A stretch of DNA of 61,159 nucleotides from assembly GCF_030145185.1 (NCBI RefSeq), contig NZ_JAQYWB010000034.1:1-61159 (forward strand). Reading direction: 5' to 3'. The position numbers were made by a program, and so were the translations under genes. The stretch comes from Desulfoluna sp. Lineage in GTDB: Bacteria > Desulfobacterota > Desulfobacteria > Desulfobacterales > Desulfolunaceae. This document shows, piece by piece, positions 17,059 to 25,397 of the stretch (position 1 is the stretch's first letter; every line of letters starts with the position of its first letter). The notes beneath the pieces are model-generated. The model ran no database searches and was not told the origin of the DNA. It was given only the letters and a program-made list of their open reading frames with translations.

Positions 17059-17470
17059 GCCTCCGGCGGCAAGGTGAGCCACCTTGAAAGCAGGTTTGCG
17101 AATGCTCTATCCCGGATATTTCACGAGTCGAGTGCACCCATATTCAAGGCATCAGAGCTGCAGATGTAGTGGTTTACCTCAAAGCTCTGATAATGCAGAA
17201 GATGGGTGCACTCGGCTCGCCCGAAGAGTGAGAAAAGCGAGTAGAATACGGTGAATTGCATTTTTGAAATGCCTGTAGCTTACCTTGGTAACGTGCCGTA
17301 ATAATGTATTATTGTTTTGGTATGGTCGTTTTCTCATGAAATATCCGGGCTAAGGCCGTCTGTAATCCGGGCACCCCGCGTCCGCATTCGCGTGAAGGGT
17401 GAGGGGGTGCCTTATACGCCGCAAATGCATGAGCTTCCGGTGCTTCCGTGTCAATTCACAGGTTGGCATG
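17059..17470 (+). repeat. Family A repeat (A2) split by an M element
   Basis: It starts GCCTCCGGCGGCAAGGTGAG at 17059 and follows A1 (561-727) as far as GCGAATGCTCTA. A 239-bp family M element (17111-17349) follows. The A sequence then resumes at CTAAGGCC and runs through CGCATTCGCGTGAAGGGTGA to the CCGGTGCTTCCGTGTCAATT tail at about 17470. The interruption shows that M moved after A was in place. Confidence 0.8.
17111..17349 (+). mobile_element. M element copy 1 (MITE-like, long form)
   Basis: 239 bp with inverted ends CCCGGATATTTCACGAG and CTCATGAAATATCCGGG, flanked by TA on both sides (CTAT left, CTAA right). Inside is a large imperfect hairpin: GTGCACCCAT pairs with ATGGGTGCAC, and GCATCAGAGCT with AGCTCTGATAATGC. 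It has no coding capacity. Other copies are at 29159, 41708, 52875 and 61016. TA-flanked non-autonomous elements are typical of IS630/mariner-type mobilisation (inference). Confidence 0.75.
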
Positions 17471-17540
17471 AACCGGAACAACTCAGGCGGCCAGGGGAGC
17501 CACCCTCCTCTGGCTTTCTGGAGAGAAAAGGGAAAAACAG

Positions 17541-18332
17541 ATGGAAAAGATCCGACTGGACAATGTCTCCTTTGCCTATTCGCAGCAAAAATCGATGATC
17601 CCGGTGATTAGCGGAGTCGATCTTTCTGTGGCGGCAGGGGAGTTTGTCACCATTATCGGCCCCAGCGGCTGCGGGAAGAGCACCATCCTCAGCCTTTTGT
17701 CCGGGCTGAACAGTCCCTCTGAAGGGGATATTCTCATCGATGGAGAGGCGATCCGGGGGACCGGTACCGAGCGCGGGGTCGTTTTTCAGCACTACTCTCT
17801 TTTTCCCTGGATGAGTGCCCGCAAAAACATCATTTTTGGTCTCCGGCAGTTAAAGCCGCGCCGATCCCATAAAGAGCTGGCCGAGATCACAGACCGCTAC
17901 CTCTCCCTGGTGGGCTTGGACGATGTAGGGGATAAGTATCCCAACCAGTTGTCTGGTGGGATGCAGCAGAGGGTGGCCATTGCCCGGGCCTTTGCCATGG
18001 ACTCGGACATTCTTCTGATGGACGAGCCTTTCAGCGCCGTGGATGCCAAAAACAAAATGGGGCTCCAGGGCTTGCTCCTCGATTTATGGAACAGCGGTCC
18101 CCGGAAAAAGACCGTGGTATTCATTACCCATGATGTGGATGAAGCCATCCTCTTATCAGACCGAATCGTTGTCATGTCGGCCTGCACCAAGGGAATCAAA
18201 GAGATCATTCGGGTTAATTTTAATCGCCCCCGAAACCGATCCGCCCTTATTAAAACACCCGAGTATGCGGCGATGCGTCATATGCTGATCAATTTACTCT
18301 TCGACGATCTCATCGAAGAGGTGGCCGTTTAG
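17541..18332 (+). CDS. ABC transporter ATP-binding protein (SsuB/TauB-like)
   Basis: 263 residues. Walker A is GPSGCGKST, the Q-loop region is VVFQHYSLFPWMSARKN, the signature is LSGGMQQRVAIARAFA, Walker B is ILLMDEPFSAVDA, and the H-loop is VVFITHDVDEAILLSDR. No C-terminal regulatory domain follows, as is usual for nitrate/sulfonate/taurine-type importers. It is separated from its binding-protein gene by 526 bases of repeats and is 12 bases upstream of the permease gene. Confidence 0.92.
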   Translation: MEKIRLDNVSFAYSQQKSMIPVISGVDLSVAAGEFVTIIGPSGCGKSTILSLLSGLNSPSEGDILIDGEAIRGTGTERGVVFQHYSLFPWMSARKNIIFGLRQLKPRRSHKELAEITDRYLSLVGLDDVGDKYPNQLSGGMQQRVAIARAFAMDSDILLMDEPFSAVDAKNKMGLQGLLLDLWNSGPRKKTVVFITHDVDEAILLSDRIVVMSACTKGIKEIIRVNFNRPRNRSALIKTPEYAAMRHMLINLLFDDLIEEVAV

Positions 18333-18344
18333 GAGAAAAGACCC

Positions 18345-19325
18345 ATGAATACTTTATGCCGGGCCGAAAAGGCCACCGACACTCCCCAAAAAGGGTTCCA
18401 CACCATCGCTCTCCGGCTGCCGCTCCGTCTGGCAGATATCCTTTTTATCTCAGCCATGGTTTTGGCCGCCCTGCCGGGTAAAAGGACCATGGCCTTTGAG
18501 TACCGAGGTTACCTCATGGGCCTTCTCGGTCTCATTGAACTCCTCTACTGGCTTCACCAAACCATGCACAAAGAGCCCGTAAGGAAAAAATCCTCCGGAG
18601 ATATCGCGGCCGTTATGTTTACAGGCATCATCGTCTGGGAACTCATGACGAGTCACCTGGATCTCCTTCAGCATCTTCTTTTTCCGGTGCCGGGCAAGGT
18701 GGTGGCCGTCTTTATAAGCGAGCTCCCCGTCTTTGCCCGCTGCCTGGTAAGTTCACTGGGGCTCCTCGGGGCCGGATACCTCCTGGCCCTGATCACGGCC
18801 ATCCCCCTGGCCCTGATCATCGGATGGCGCAAACGCCTCTTTGCCGCCGTTAACCCCTTGACCAAGGTGCTGGGACCCATTCCGCCCATTGTCTATATCC
18901 CCTACGCCATCGTCATCTTGCCCACCTTTAAATGTGCCTCTATTTTTATTATCTTCATTGGGGCCTTCTGGCCCATCTTTATCGGCACACTCAACGCCAC
19001 CTTCAATGTGGACAGGCACCTCATCGACTCGGCCCGGGTTCTCAATGTTTCGGAGAAAACCATGCTCTTTGAGATCATCCTCCCCGGCATCATGCCCGCC
19101 ATCATCAGCGGGGCCACCCTGGGCCTGGTCTTCTCATTTATCCTCTTAACCGCCGCCGAGATGATCGGCGCCTCCTCGGGGCTGGGATGGTACGTCAAAT
19201 ACTTCTCCGATTTTGCCGATTACCCCCGGGTTGTGGCGGGTATTCTCTTCATCGGGTGTGTGGTCACAGCCATTACCGGATGCTTCGAAAGGGTCGAACG
19301 CCGCCTTTTGAGCTGGAAAAATTAG
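18345..19325 (+). CDS. ABC transporter permease (SsuC/TauC-like)
   Basis: 326 residues with at least six membrane spans. The N-terminal third adds two spans and a loop not usual in short SsuC proteins. The core holds the coupling-loop region LIDSARVLNVSEKTMLFEII then LPGIMPAIISGATLG, and a final GWYVKYFSDFADYPRVVAGI segment typical of this permease group. It completes the importer begun at 15953. Confidence 0.9.
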   Translation: MNTLCRAEKATDTPQKGFHTIALRLPLRLADILFISAMVLAALPGKRTMAFEYRGYLMGLLGLIELLYWLHQTMHKEPVRKKSSGDIAAVMFTGIIVWELMTSHLDLLQHLLFPVPGKVVAVFISELPVFARCLVSSLGLLGAGYLLALITAIPLALIIGWRKRLFAAVNPLTKVLGPIPPIVYIPYAIVILPTFKCASIFIIFIGAFWPIFIGTLNATFNVDRHLIDSARVLNVSEKTMLFEIILPGIMPAIISGATLGLVFSFILLTAAEMIGASSGLGWYVKYFSDFADYPRVVAGILFIGCVVTAITGCFERVERRLLSWKN

Positions 19326-19337
19326 AGAAAAAGCGAT

Positions 19338-19938
19338 GCCTCCGGCGGCAAGGTGAGCCACCTTGAAAGCGGGTTGCCGCAGCGCTTTAACCCTCGTTCC
19401 TCGGGTCAAATCACAGCGGCATCTTTCATGAAAATTGTGCATTTATTTTTTGCGTGAGCCTTTAATGATAAAGGGTCGCCATTTCTTTGTAACTGTTCAG
19501 CGATGCCTCCGGCATGGGGAGTTTCCTGGATAAAAAATACATGATTGCCACTTATTCCCATCCCTCATTAGGAAGGTTGGGAAGGGGTGCCAATCAAGAC
19601 CAATAATGGTGTTTAAACACACGATTTGTCGTGGCATAAGCCGGTTGGCATGGAGCGCCGCACTCCTGTGCGGCACGAACGATGACGCATCCACAAAAAA
19701 AGCCGCACCGGAGTGCGGCGCTCCAGAGCCGGTTGGCTCAGCCATGGTCGCGAATTAACTTCGTGGTGAATCACATATGGCTGAAAAAGAATGGTAATCA
19801 GAAAAAAATAAGACCTGTTTATCAAACCCAGCCCATAAAAATTGGCAAAAGTTTGGCTCCCGGCAGGGCCGCCGGAGGCATTTTTCTTACCATAAGATCC
19901 CAGCTGGGGTTTTAATCATATCGATAAGGGGAAAACGC
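19338..19938. repeat. Intergenic repeats before the corrinoid gene; no gene
   Basis: A family A head lies 12 bases after the permease stop (19338-19372), with the CTCGTTCCTCGGGTCAAATC tail variant also seen in reverse near 26757-26790. At 19640-19739 two copies of a GGAGCGCCGCACTCC.GTGCGGC palindrome face each other and could form one long hairpin. A reverse family B copy lies at 19813-19879. No gene is credible here; the ribosome-binding site AAGGGG of the next gene is at its end. Confidence 0.65.
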
Positions 19939-20595
19939 GTGATGGAGTCACAAGAGAGTTTGCTCAAAGAGTTGTCGAACCATGTGGTGGACATGGCCGA
20001 GGAAGAGGCTGTGGAGACGGCAAAGCGCTACATCGACGGGGGTTTCGATGCCTACGAGGGCATTGACCAGGGGCTGGCAGTCGGCATGGAGAGGGCAGGG
20101 CAGCTCTACGAGGAGGAGGAGTATTATATCCCTGAGCTGCTGATGTGTTCCGATGCCATGTATGCCGGCATGGATATTTTAACCCCCCATTTAAAGGCAG
20201 ATGAGAGCAAGGACCGGCACAAGGTGGTCATGGGTGTGGTGGAGGGGGACACCCACGACATCGGTAAGAACCTGGTCAAGATCATGCTTGAGACCGCCGG
20301 CTTTGAGGTGGTGGACCTGGGACGGGACGTCCCCCCGGAGGACTTTGTCAGCAAAGCCATGGAGATCGGCGCTGAGATCATCGGCCTGTCGACGTTGATG
20401 ACCACAACCATGGAGAACATGGAGCGCGTGGTGCAGCTCCTTGCGGAAAAAGGTCAGTCGCAGATTCGGGTGATGGTGGGCGGTGGCCCCATCTCCTCGG
20501 GATTTGCCCGGAAAATTGGGGCTCATTACTCTCGAAATGCTTCTCGGGCCGTGGAGCTGGCCAAGAGCCTGGTCGGGGAGGTCATCCCATGCTAA
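19939..20595 (+). CDS. Corrinoid (B12-binding) protein, MtaC/MttC-like
   Basis: 218 residues. A helical B12-cap domain (1-90) precedes a Rossmann-like B12-binding domain with the signature VEGDTHDIGKNLV (lower Co ligand His106), the second motif GLSTLMTTTMENM and the third VGGGPISSGFA. It carries the methyl group between a substrate:corrinoid and a corrinoid:acceptor methyltransferase. The start is GTG at 19939 (an ATG is the next codon), preceded by AAGGGG. The downstream UroD-type gene begins inside its last codons (seven-base overlap), so the two are translationally coupled. Confidence 0.95.
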   Translation: MMESQESLLKELSNHVVDMAEEEAVETAKRYIDGGFDAYEGIDQGLAVGMERAGQLYEEEEYYIPELLMCSDAMYAGMDILTPHLKADESKDRHKVVMGVVEGDTHDIGKNLVKIMLETAGFEVVDLGRDVPPEDFVSKAMEIGAEIIGLSTLMTTTMENMERVVQLLAEKGQSQIRVMVGGGPISSGFARKIGAHYSRNASRAVELAKSLVGEVIPC

Positions 20596-21731
20596 CCGAT
20601 CAGATGACCCCCATGGAACGGGGCAAGGCCCTGGCCAAGGGCGAAAGCGTCGACCGCCTCCCCTGCAATCCCAACGTCGCCAACGGCGTGGCCCGTATCT
20701 ACGGGTGCAAAATCTCGGAGTTCAACACCAGCGCCAAGGCCATTGCCAATGCCCAGATCGCCTCCTATCGCCGCTTTGGATACGATGGCGTTCGGGTCTT
20801 CACCGATCTCTTCCCCTGGGCCGAGGCCATGGGAGCGACGGTGAGTTTCCCCGATGACAACACGGCCGACCTGGCAGAGCCCGCCGTCAAGGAGATCTCC
20901 GAGATTTATAACCTGGAGCCGGCAGATCCGTACAAAGATGGCCGCCTGCCTGTCCATATCGATGCGATGAAATACCTTGTTGACGAGCTTGGTGATGAGG
21001 TGGGATGTGCCGGAGGCCTTGTGGGGCCTTTCTCCAACGCCTTCTTCCTCTTCGGTATCGAGACCTTTACCAAACTTATCTTTAAAAACCCGGAGGCGGT
21101 GCACAGGGCCTGTGAAGTTTCCCTTGAGACCTGCATCCGATACGCCCAGGCCATCATCGACCAGGGGCTGACCCCCACCATCTCCGAACCTCTCTCCTCG
21201 TGCACCGTGGTGAGCCCCAAGCATTTCCGGGAGTTCGGAGCCCCTTACATCAAAAGGCTCGTGGCGTATATCAACACCCATGGCAAGCCTGTTACCATGC
21301 ATATCTGCGGAAAAACAGACAAAATCTGGGAAGACATCGTCGATATGGGGGTTGCCGGATTCAGCGTCGATAATGTCGTCAATCTGAAACAGTGCAAGGA
21401 GCAGATCGGGGATCGCGTGAAGATTCTCGGCCACGTGGACCCGTCGGCCATTATCTATGCCGGCCCCCCCGCCGAAGTCCGCCGGGCCGTGGCCGACTGC
21501 GTGCAGCAGGCCTGGGACAGCCCCAAGGGGTATGTCATCATGTCCGGTTGCAGCCTGCCCGTGGAGACCCCTTCTGCGCACATCGATGCCATGATGAATG
21601 CGGCACGGGAGATCGGCTATCCCGTGGTACCTGAAAAGCTGGATCGCATGATTGCAGAGACCCCTGAGGCCTCCACCCAGCCGGAGATCATCACCCCAAC
21701 CGCCTCAGGGATATGCACATGCCCACATTGA
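20589..21731 (+). CDS. UroD-fold cobalamin-dependent methyltransferase 1
   Basis: 380 residues of the uroporphyrinogen decarboxylase-like superfamily used by MtaA, CmuA and related corrinoid methyltransferases. The zinc site is visible as His238-x-Cys240 in VTMHICGKTDK and Cys321 in IMSGCSLPVETP. It ends in an unusual Cys-containing tail GICTCPH. It is translationally coupled to the corrinoid gene. Because no MtaB- or MttB-type partner is present, this more divergent paralogue may be the substrate-side methyltransferase (inference); the other two resemble MtaA more closely. Confidence 0.88.
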   Translation: MLTDQMTPMERGKALAKGESVDRLPCNPNVANGVARIYGCKISEFNTSAKAIANAQIASYRRFGYDGVRVFTDLFPWAEAMGATVSFPDDNTADLAEPAVKEISEIYNLEPADPYKDGRLPVHIDAMKYLVDELGDEVGCAGGLVGPFSNAFFLFGIETFTKLIFKNPEAVHRACEVSLETCIRYAQAIIDQGLTPTISEPLSSCTVVSPKHFREFGAPYIKRLVAYINTHGKPVTMHICGKTDKIWEDIVDMGVAGFSVDNVVNLKQCKEQIGDRVKILGHVDPSAIIYAGPPAEVRRAVADCVQQAWDSPKGYVIMSGCSLPVETPSAHIDAMMNAAREIGYPVVPEKLDRMIAETPEASTQPEIITPTASGICTCPH

Positions 21732-22795
21732 TACCCACAAAGGAGAGGCTGACTCCCAAGGATAGGCTGACCCTGGCCCTGCAGGGAAAAACCGTGGATC
21801 GTCCGCCCTGTATCTGCCCCGGCGGCATGATGAATATGATCGTGGAATCGGTCATGGACAGGACAAAGAGTCCATGGCCCGAGGCCCACAGCGATTCTCG
21901 GCTCATGGCCGATCTGGCGGCGGGCATGTACGAAGGGGGAGGTTTTGAAAATTACGGGGTCCCTTTTTGCATGACCGTGGAGGCCGAAAGCATGGGGGCA
22001 CCGGTCTCCATGGGGTCACGCACCCATGAACCCCGGGTGACGGATTACCCCATAGACGCAGTCTCCCGGTGGATAGAACTAAGGGATATCGATGTAACAA
22101 CGGGCCGGGCAAAGGTGGTGATCGAGGCGATCCGGCACTTAGGGAAAAAGAACCCGGAGGTCCCCATCATCGCCAACCTCACCGGCCCCATCAGCCTGGC
22201 CACCTCCCTGATCGAACCGGTGCTCTTCTTCAAGGCGCTGCACAAAAAGCCCGAAGAGGCCCATGAACTCCTGGAGCATGTCACAAAAAATCTCATCGCC
22301 TTTGGCAAGGCCCAGCTGGAGGCAGGGGCCCAACTCCTCACTATCTCCGATCCCAGTGGTACCGGAGAGATCCTGGGACCCAGGATGTTCGCACGGTTTG
22401 CGCTTCCCTATCTCAACGCCATCGTCCGGGAGCTCAATGATTTCGCCAAGGCAGGCACTATCATCCATATCTGCGGACGGCTGAAAGGCATCTACCAGGA
22501 GCTGAATCTCCTGGGCTGCGATGCCCTCAGCTTCGACGCCATCACAGATGTCCGGCAGGTGGCAGAACATGTCACCGGCAAGGTCCTCATGGGCAATGTC
22601 AGCACCTTTGCCTTAGAGAACAGCGGCCCCGAAAAGATCACCGCCCTCTGTAAAAGTTGCCTCGCCCATGGGGTCGATATCCTGTCCCCGGCGTGCGGCA
22701 TCGGCCCCCGCACCCCCTTTGAAAACATCCAGGCCATGGTCAACGCGGCAAAAAAGGGAGAGAAGAAAGAAGGGGCAAACAAAGAAGGGACGTAA
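21713..22795 (+). CDS. UroD-fold methyltransferase 2 (MtaA-like)
   Basis: 360 residues. MtaA-type hallmarks are LTPKDRLTLALQGKTVDRPP at the N terminus, ENYGVPFCMTVEAESMGAPV, ISDPSGTGEILGP, and a zinc site His252-x-Cys254 (IHICGR) with Cys328 (SPACGIGP). It is probably the methyl-corrinoid:acceptor methyltransferase of this island; whether the acceptor is tetrahydrofolate, CoM or another thiol cannot be read from the sequence. Its start lies 19 bases inside the previous gene. An internal ATG at 21719 is an alternative. Confidence 0.88.
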   Translation: MHMPTLIPTKERLTPKDRLTLALQGKTVDRPPCICPGGMMNMIVESVMDRTKSPWPEAHSDSRLMADLAAGMYEGGGFENYGVPFCMTVEAESMGAPVSMGSRTHEPRVTDYPIDAVSRWIELRDIDVTTGRAKVVIEAIRHLGKKNPEVPIIANLTGPISLATSLIEPVLFFKALHKKPEEAHELLEHVTKNLIAFGKAQLEAGAQLLTISDPSGTGEILGPRMFARFALPYLNAIVRELNDFAKAGTIIHICGRLKGIYQELNLLGCDALSFDAITDVRQVAEHVTGKVLMGNVSTFALENSGPEKITALCKSCLAHGVDILSPACGIGPRTPFENIQAMVNAAKKGEKKEGANKEGT

Positions 22796-22808
22796 CGGTT
22801 TAGTTTAT

Positions 22809-22882
22809 GCCTCCGGCGGCCCTGCCGGGGGCTAAACTTTTGCCTGATTTTATAAAGGCGGGTTTAACAAACAGGTTTTAAA
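22809..22882 (+). repeat. Family B repeat
   Basis: It begins GCCTCCGGCGGCCCTGCCGG 13 bases after the methyltransferase stop and continues with an AT-rich tail including TTTAACAAACAGGTTTTAAA. Other copies are at 53245-53318, 54693-54757, and in reverse at 59884-59957, 39658-39715 and 19813-19879, with remnants at 26680-26709 and 29370-29401. Members are generally near gene 3' ends. Confidence 0.75.
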
Positions 22883-23024
22883 TATGTATTTCGTATTTAC
22901 GTCGCCGGAGGCTTTTTTTGAGCTGAATAGTCACAAAGGGAAAAACAGGGGTCGTCTCTCTTAACGATCGATTCAGAAGTGCCCCCCCCTCGCGTTTTCT
23001 AGGGGGAAGCCCCTTCTGCTCTCT

Positions 23025-23512
23025 CGTTCCCAGGCTCCGCCTGGGAATGCTCCCCGGAGGCTCTGCCTCCATGTTTGAAACCCAGCAACCTGTAAGTTTC
23101 CCCCTGCGTTACGGCTTTCCGTACCGGCAAGGCGGAGCCTTGCACCCGACACTCCCAGGCGGAGCCTGGGAATGCTCCCCGGAGGCTCTGCCTCCATGTT
23201 TGAAGCCCAGCAACCTGTGAGTTTCCCCCCTGTGTTACGGCTTTCCGTACCGGCAAGGCGGAGCCTTGCACCCGATACTCCCAGGCAGAGCCTGGGAGTG
23301 AGAAAAATAATAATACAATGGGCGGCTAAAATACCGATGGGCTTTGACCCGAGGAATCCGCCTACACCCATGTCTAAGCGTCATCATTTGACGCACGTCA
23401 GTGGGCTACGGCGCGACAAGCGATCCGTCTTCGCCTGCGGCTACGCCGTGACATGGGGGCAAAGCCCAGCGGTAACCTGCTTTCAAGGTGGCACACCTTG
23501 CCGCCGGAGGCT
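23025..23512. repeat. Tandem family C repeat (2 x 125 bp) and reverse family A copy
   Basis: Two nearly identical 125-base units start at 23043 and 23168, each with CCTCCATGTTTGAA, CCCAGCAACCTGT, and palindromes of the CCAGGCGGAGCCTGG type; the array ends near 23301. A reverse family A element follows and ends GCCGCCGGAGGC at 23512, just before the activator gene. No gene was found between 22796 and 23549. Confidence 0.75.
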
Positions 23513-23549
23513 TTTTTTTTAAGCTGAATAGTTACGAAGGAAAAAACAG

Positions 23550-25397
23550 ATGTCACATCTTTTAACGATCGATTCAGAAACGCCCCCCCTGGCGTTTTCC
23601 AAGGGGAAGACCCTCCTTGAAATCCTTCAGGACCATGGCCGGGCTCCGGAGAGCCCCTGTGCCGGTAAGGGGACCTGCGGCAAGTGCCGGGTGAAGATTC
23701 TCGCCGGAGAGCTCTCTTCCCCCACCGAGGAGGAGACGGCGCACCTGACCCGGGAGGAGCTCGGCCAGGGGCTTCGGTTAAGCTGCCAGGTGATCCCGTC
23801 CGGGGATGTCCACCTGTCGCTGATGGCGGAGAAGAGCCAGGTTCACGAGATTTTAACCGACGGGGAGATGCCGGAGATCTCCGTGGCGCCCTGGATGGCC
23901 AAGCGGGTGATCCCCCTTACCCCGGACGCCTTAAAAAGCGGGCTCTCCCATGAGGCTCTGATTGAAAAGGCCTTAAACGCCCCCTTGGCCCCCGGCGAGC
24001 CTTCCCTGCTGGCGAGTCTGGCCATGAGTCTTCCAGCCGAACAGGTCACCGCCATCTGTGCGGGAGATCGCCCCGTGGGGATAGAGCCCGGCGATACCCG
24101 TGATCAGATGTACGGTATCGCCGTGGATATCGGCACCACCACCGTGGTGGCCGCCCTCATCGACCTGAACTCGGGACGGGAACTGGGCTGTGAGTCGGCG
24201 ATCTCTCCCCAGAAAGAGTACGGTCTCGATGTCTTGTCCCGGATCGATTTTGTTCGGCGGGAAGAGAGGGGACTCCGCACCCTGCAGGAGGCCATGGTCA
24301 CCTGTTTGAATGAGCTTGCCTTCACCCTTGCTCGCCATGCACGTATCTCCATAGAGCAGATCTACGAGATGAGCGTGGCGGCCAACGCCACGATGATGCA
24401 CCTGCTCCTGGGCGTTGACACCCACTCCATCGGTCGGGCACCCTTTGCCACCGTCTTTTCCAGGAGCCAGTCCCTTCCGGCCACCGCCATTGGGTTGCGA
24501 CTCGCCCCCTTTGCACGGCTCTACTGCCTGCCAGGGGTCTCCAGCTATATTGGTGCCGATATCGTTGCCGGGGTGGGGGTCTCCCGACTCGCACAAGGGA
24601 AGAAAAATCGCCTCCTCATCGACATGGGCACCAATTGTGAGCTGGTCCTGGCCAAGGCCGGCACCCTGACCTCCTGCTCCTGTGCCGCCGGTCCGGCCCT
24701 GGAGGGGATGAACATCAGCTGTGGCATGCGGGCCGCCGAAGGGGCTATTCAGGACGTGACGATCCAGGACGGCGCCATCACTTTGGACGTCATCGGCGGG
24801 AAAGCCCCCACAGGCATCTGTGGCAGCGGTATTCTATCCGCCATTTCCGAGATATCCCGCGTCGGCCTCATGGCAAAGACCGGGCGCTTAAAGAAGGGGG
24901 CCGATCTTGGGTTTGATGCGGCCTCCCTGGCCCCCTTTCTGATAGAGGCAGAGGGCAAAAGAGCGGTCACCCTCTCGTCCGGCCCCCAGAAAATCATCAT
25001 CACCCAGGACGATATCCGCCAGGTGCAGCTGGCCAAAGGCGCTATTCTCTCGGGCATCCATGCCCTCCTGGAGTCCATGGAGATCCCCATGGAGGCCCTC
25101 GATGAGGTGATTATCGCCGGTCAGTTTGGTGCCCACCTCAGCGTGGAGAGTCTCATGGGCATAGGCATTCTGCCCCGGAGCCTGGCTGGAAAGATACGCT
25201 ATATCGGTAACGCTTCAAAAACAGGGGCACGGATGTGCCTGCTCTCTAAGGAAGTCCGCACGGAGATGGAAGAGATCGCCACAGACGTCCACTACCTCGA
25301 ACTGGCCACAAAAAAAGGGTACGAGCGGCTCTTCACCCGGTGCCTGAGTTTCAGCGAAACCCTGGAGGCCCCCCGGCCGAGGAGCAGATGCGCATGA
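23550..25397 (+). CDS. RACo-like corrinoid activation protein (2Fe-2S + ASKHA domain)
   Basis: 615 residues. An N-terminal plant-type [2Fe-2S] ferredoxin domain carries Cys37-x5-Cys43-x2-Cys46 and Cys79. A linker (about 90-185) and a large ASKHA-fold ATPase domain follow, with the phosphate loops AVDIGTTTVVAALIDLNSG, LLIDMGTNCELVLA and GICGSGILSAISEI. This is the architecture of reductive activators of corrinoid proteins, which use ATP to reduce inactive Co(II) to Co(I). Its place in the methyltransferase island supports re-activation of the corrinoid protein at 19939. The next gene overlaps its stop by four bases (ATGA). Confidence 0.93.
   Translation: MSHLLTIDSETPPLAFSKGKTLLEILQDHGRAPESPCAGKGTCGKCRVKILAGELSSPTEEETAHLTREELGQGLRLSCQVIPSGDVHLSLMAEKSQVHEILTDGEMPEISVAPWMAKRVIPLTPDALKSGLSHEALIEKALNAPLAPGEPSLLASLAMSLPAEQVTAICAGDRPVGIEPGDTRDQMYGIAVDIGTTTVVAALIDLNSGRELGCESAISPQKEYGLDVLSRIDFVRREERGLRTLQEAMVTCLNELAFTLARHARISIEQIYEMSVAANATMMHLLLGVDTHSIGRAPFATVFSRSQSLPATAIGLRLAPFARLYCLPGVSSYIGADIVAGVGVSRLAQGKKNRLLIDMGTNCELVLAKAGTLTSCSCAAGPALEGMNISCGMRAAEGAIQDVTIQDGAITLDVIGGKAPTGICGSGILSAISEISRVGLMAKTGRLKKGADLGFDAASLAPFLIEAEGKRAVTLSSGPQKIIITQDDIRQVQLAKGAILSGIHALLESMEIPMEALDEVIIAGQFGAHLSVESLMGIGILPRSLAGKIRYIGNASKTGARMCLLSKEVRTEMEEIATDVHYLELATKKGYERLFTRCLSFSETLEAPRPRSRCA

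Noticed and set aside
19326-19938. Cobalamin riboswitch before the corrinoid gene
   Set aside because: I looked for a B12-box-like sequence and a supporting fold but found only repeat-type hairpins.
23475-23512. Sigma-54 promoter before the corrinoid activator
   Set aside because: TGGCACACCTTGC has GG and GC separated by eight bases instead of ten and is part of the family A hairpin.
22796-23549. CRISPR-like array
   Set aside because: The repeats are two 125-bp tandem units and dispersed palindromes, without regular short repeats and unique spacers.
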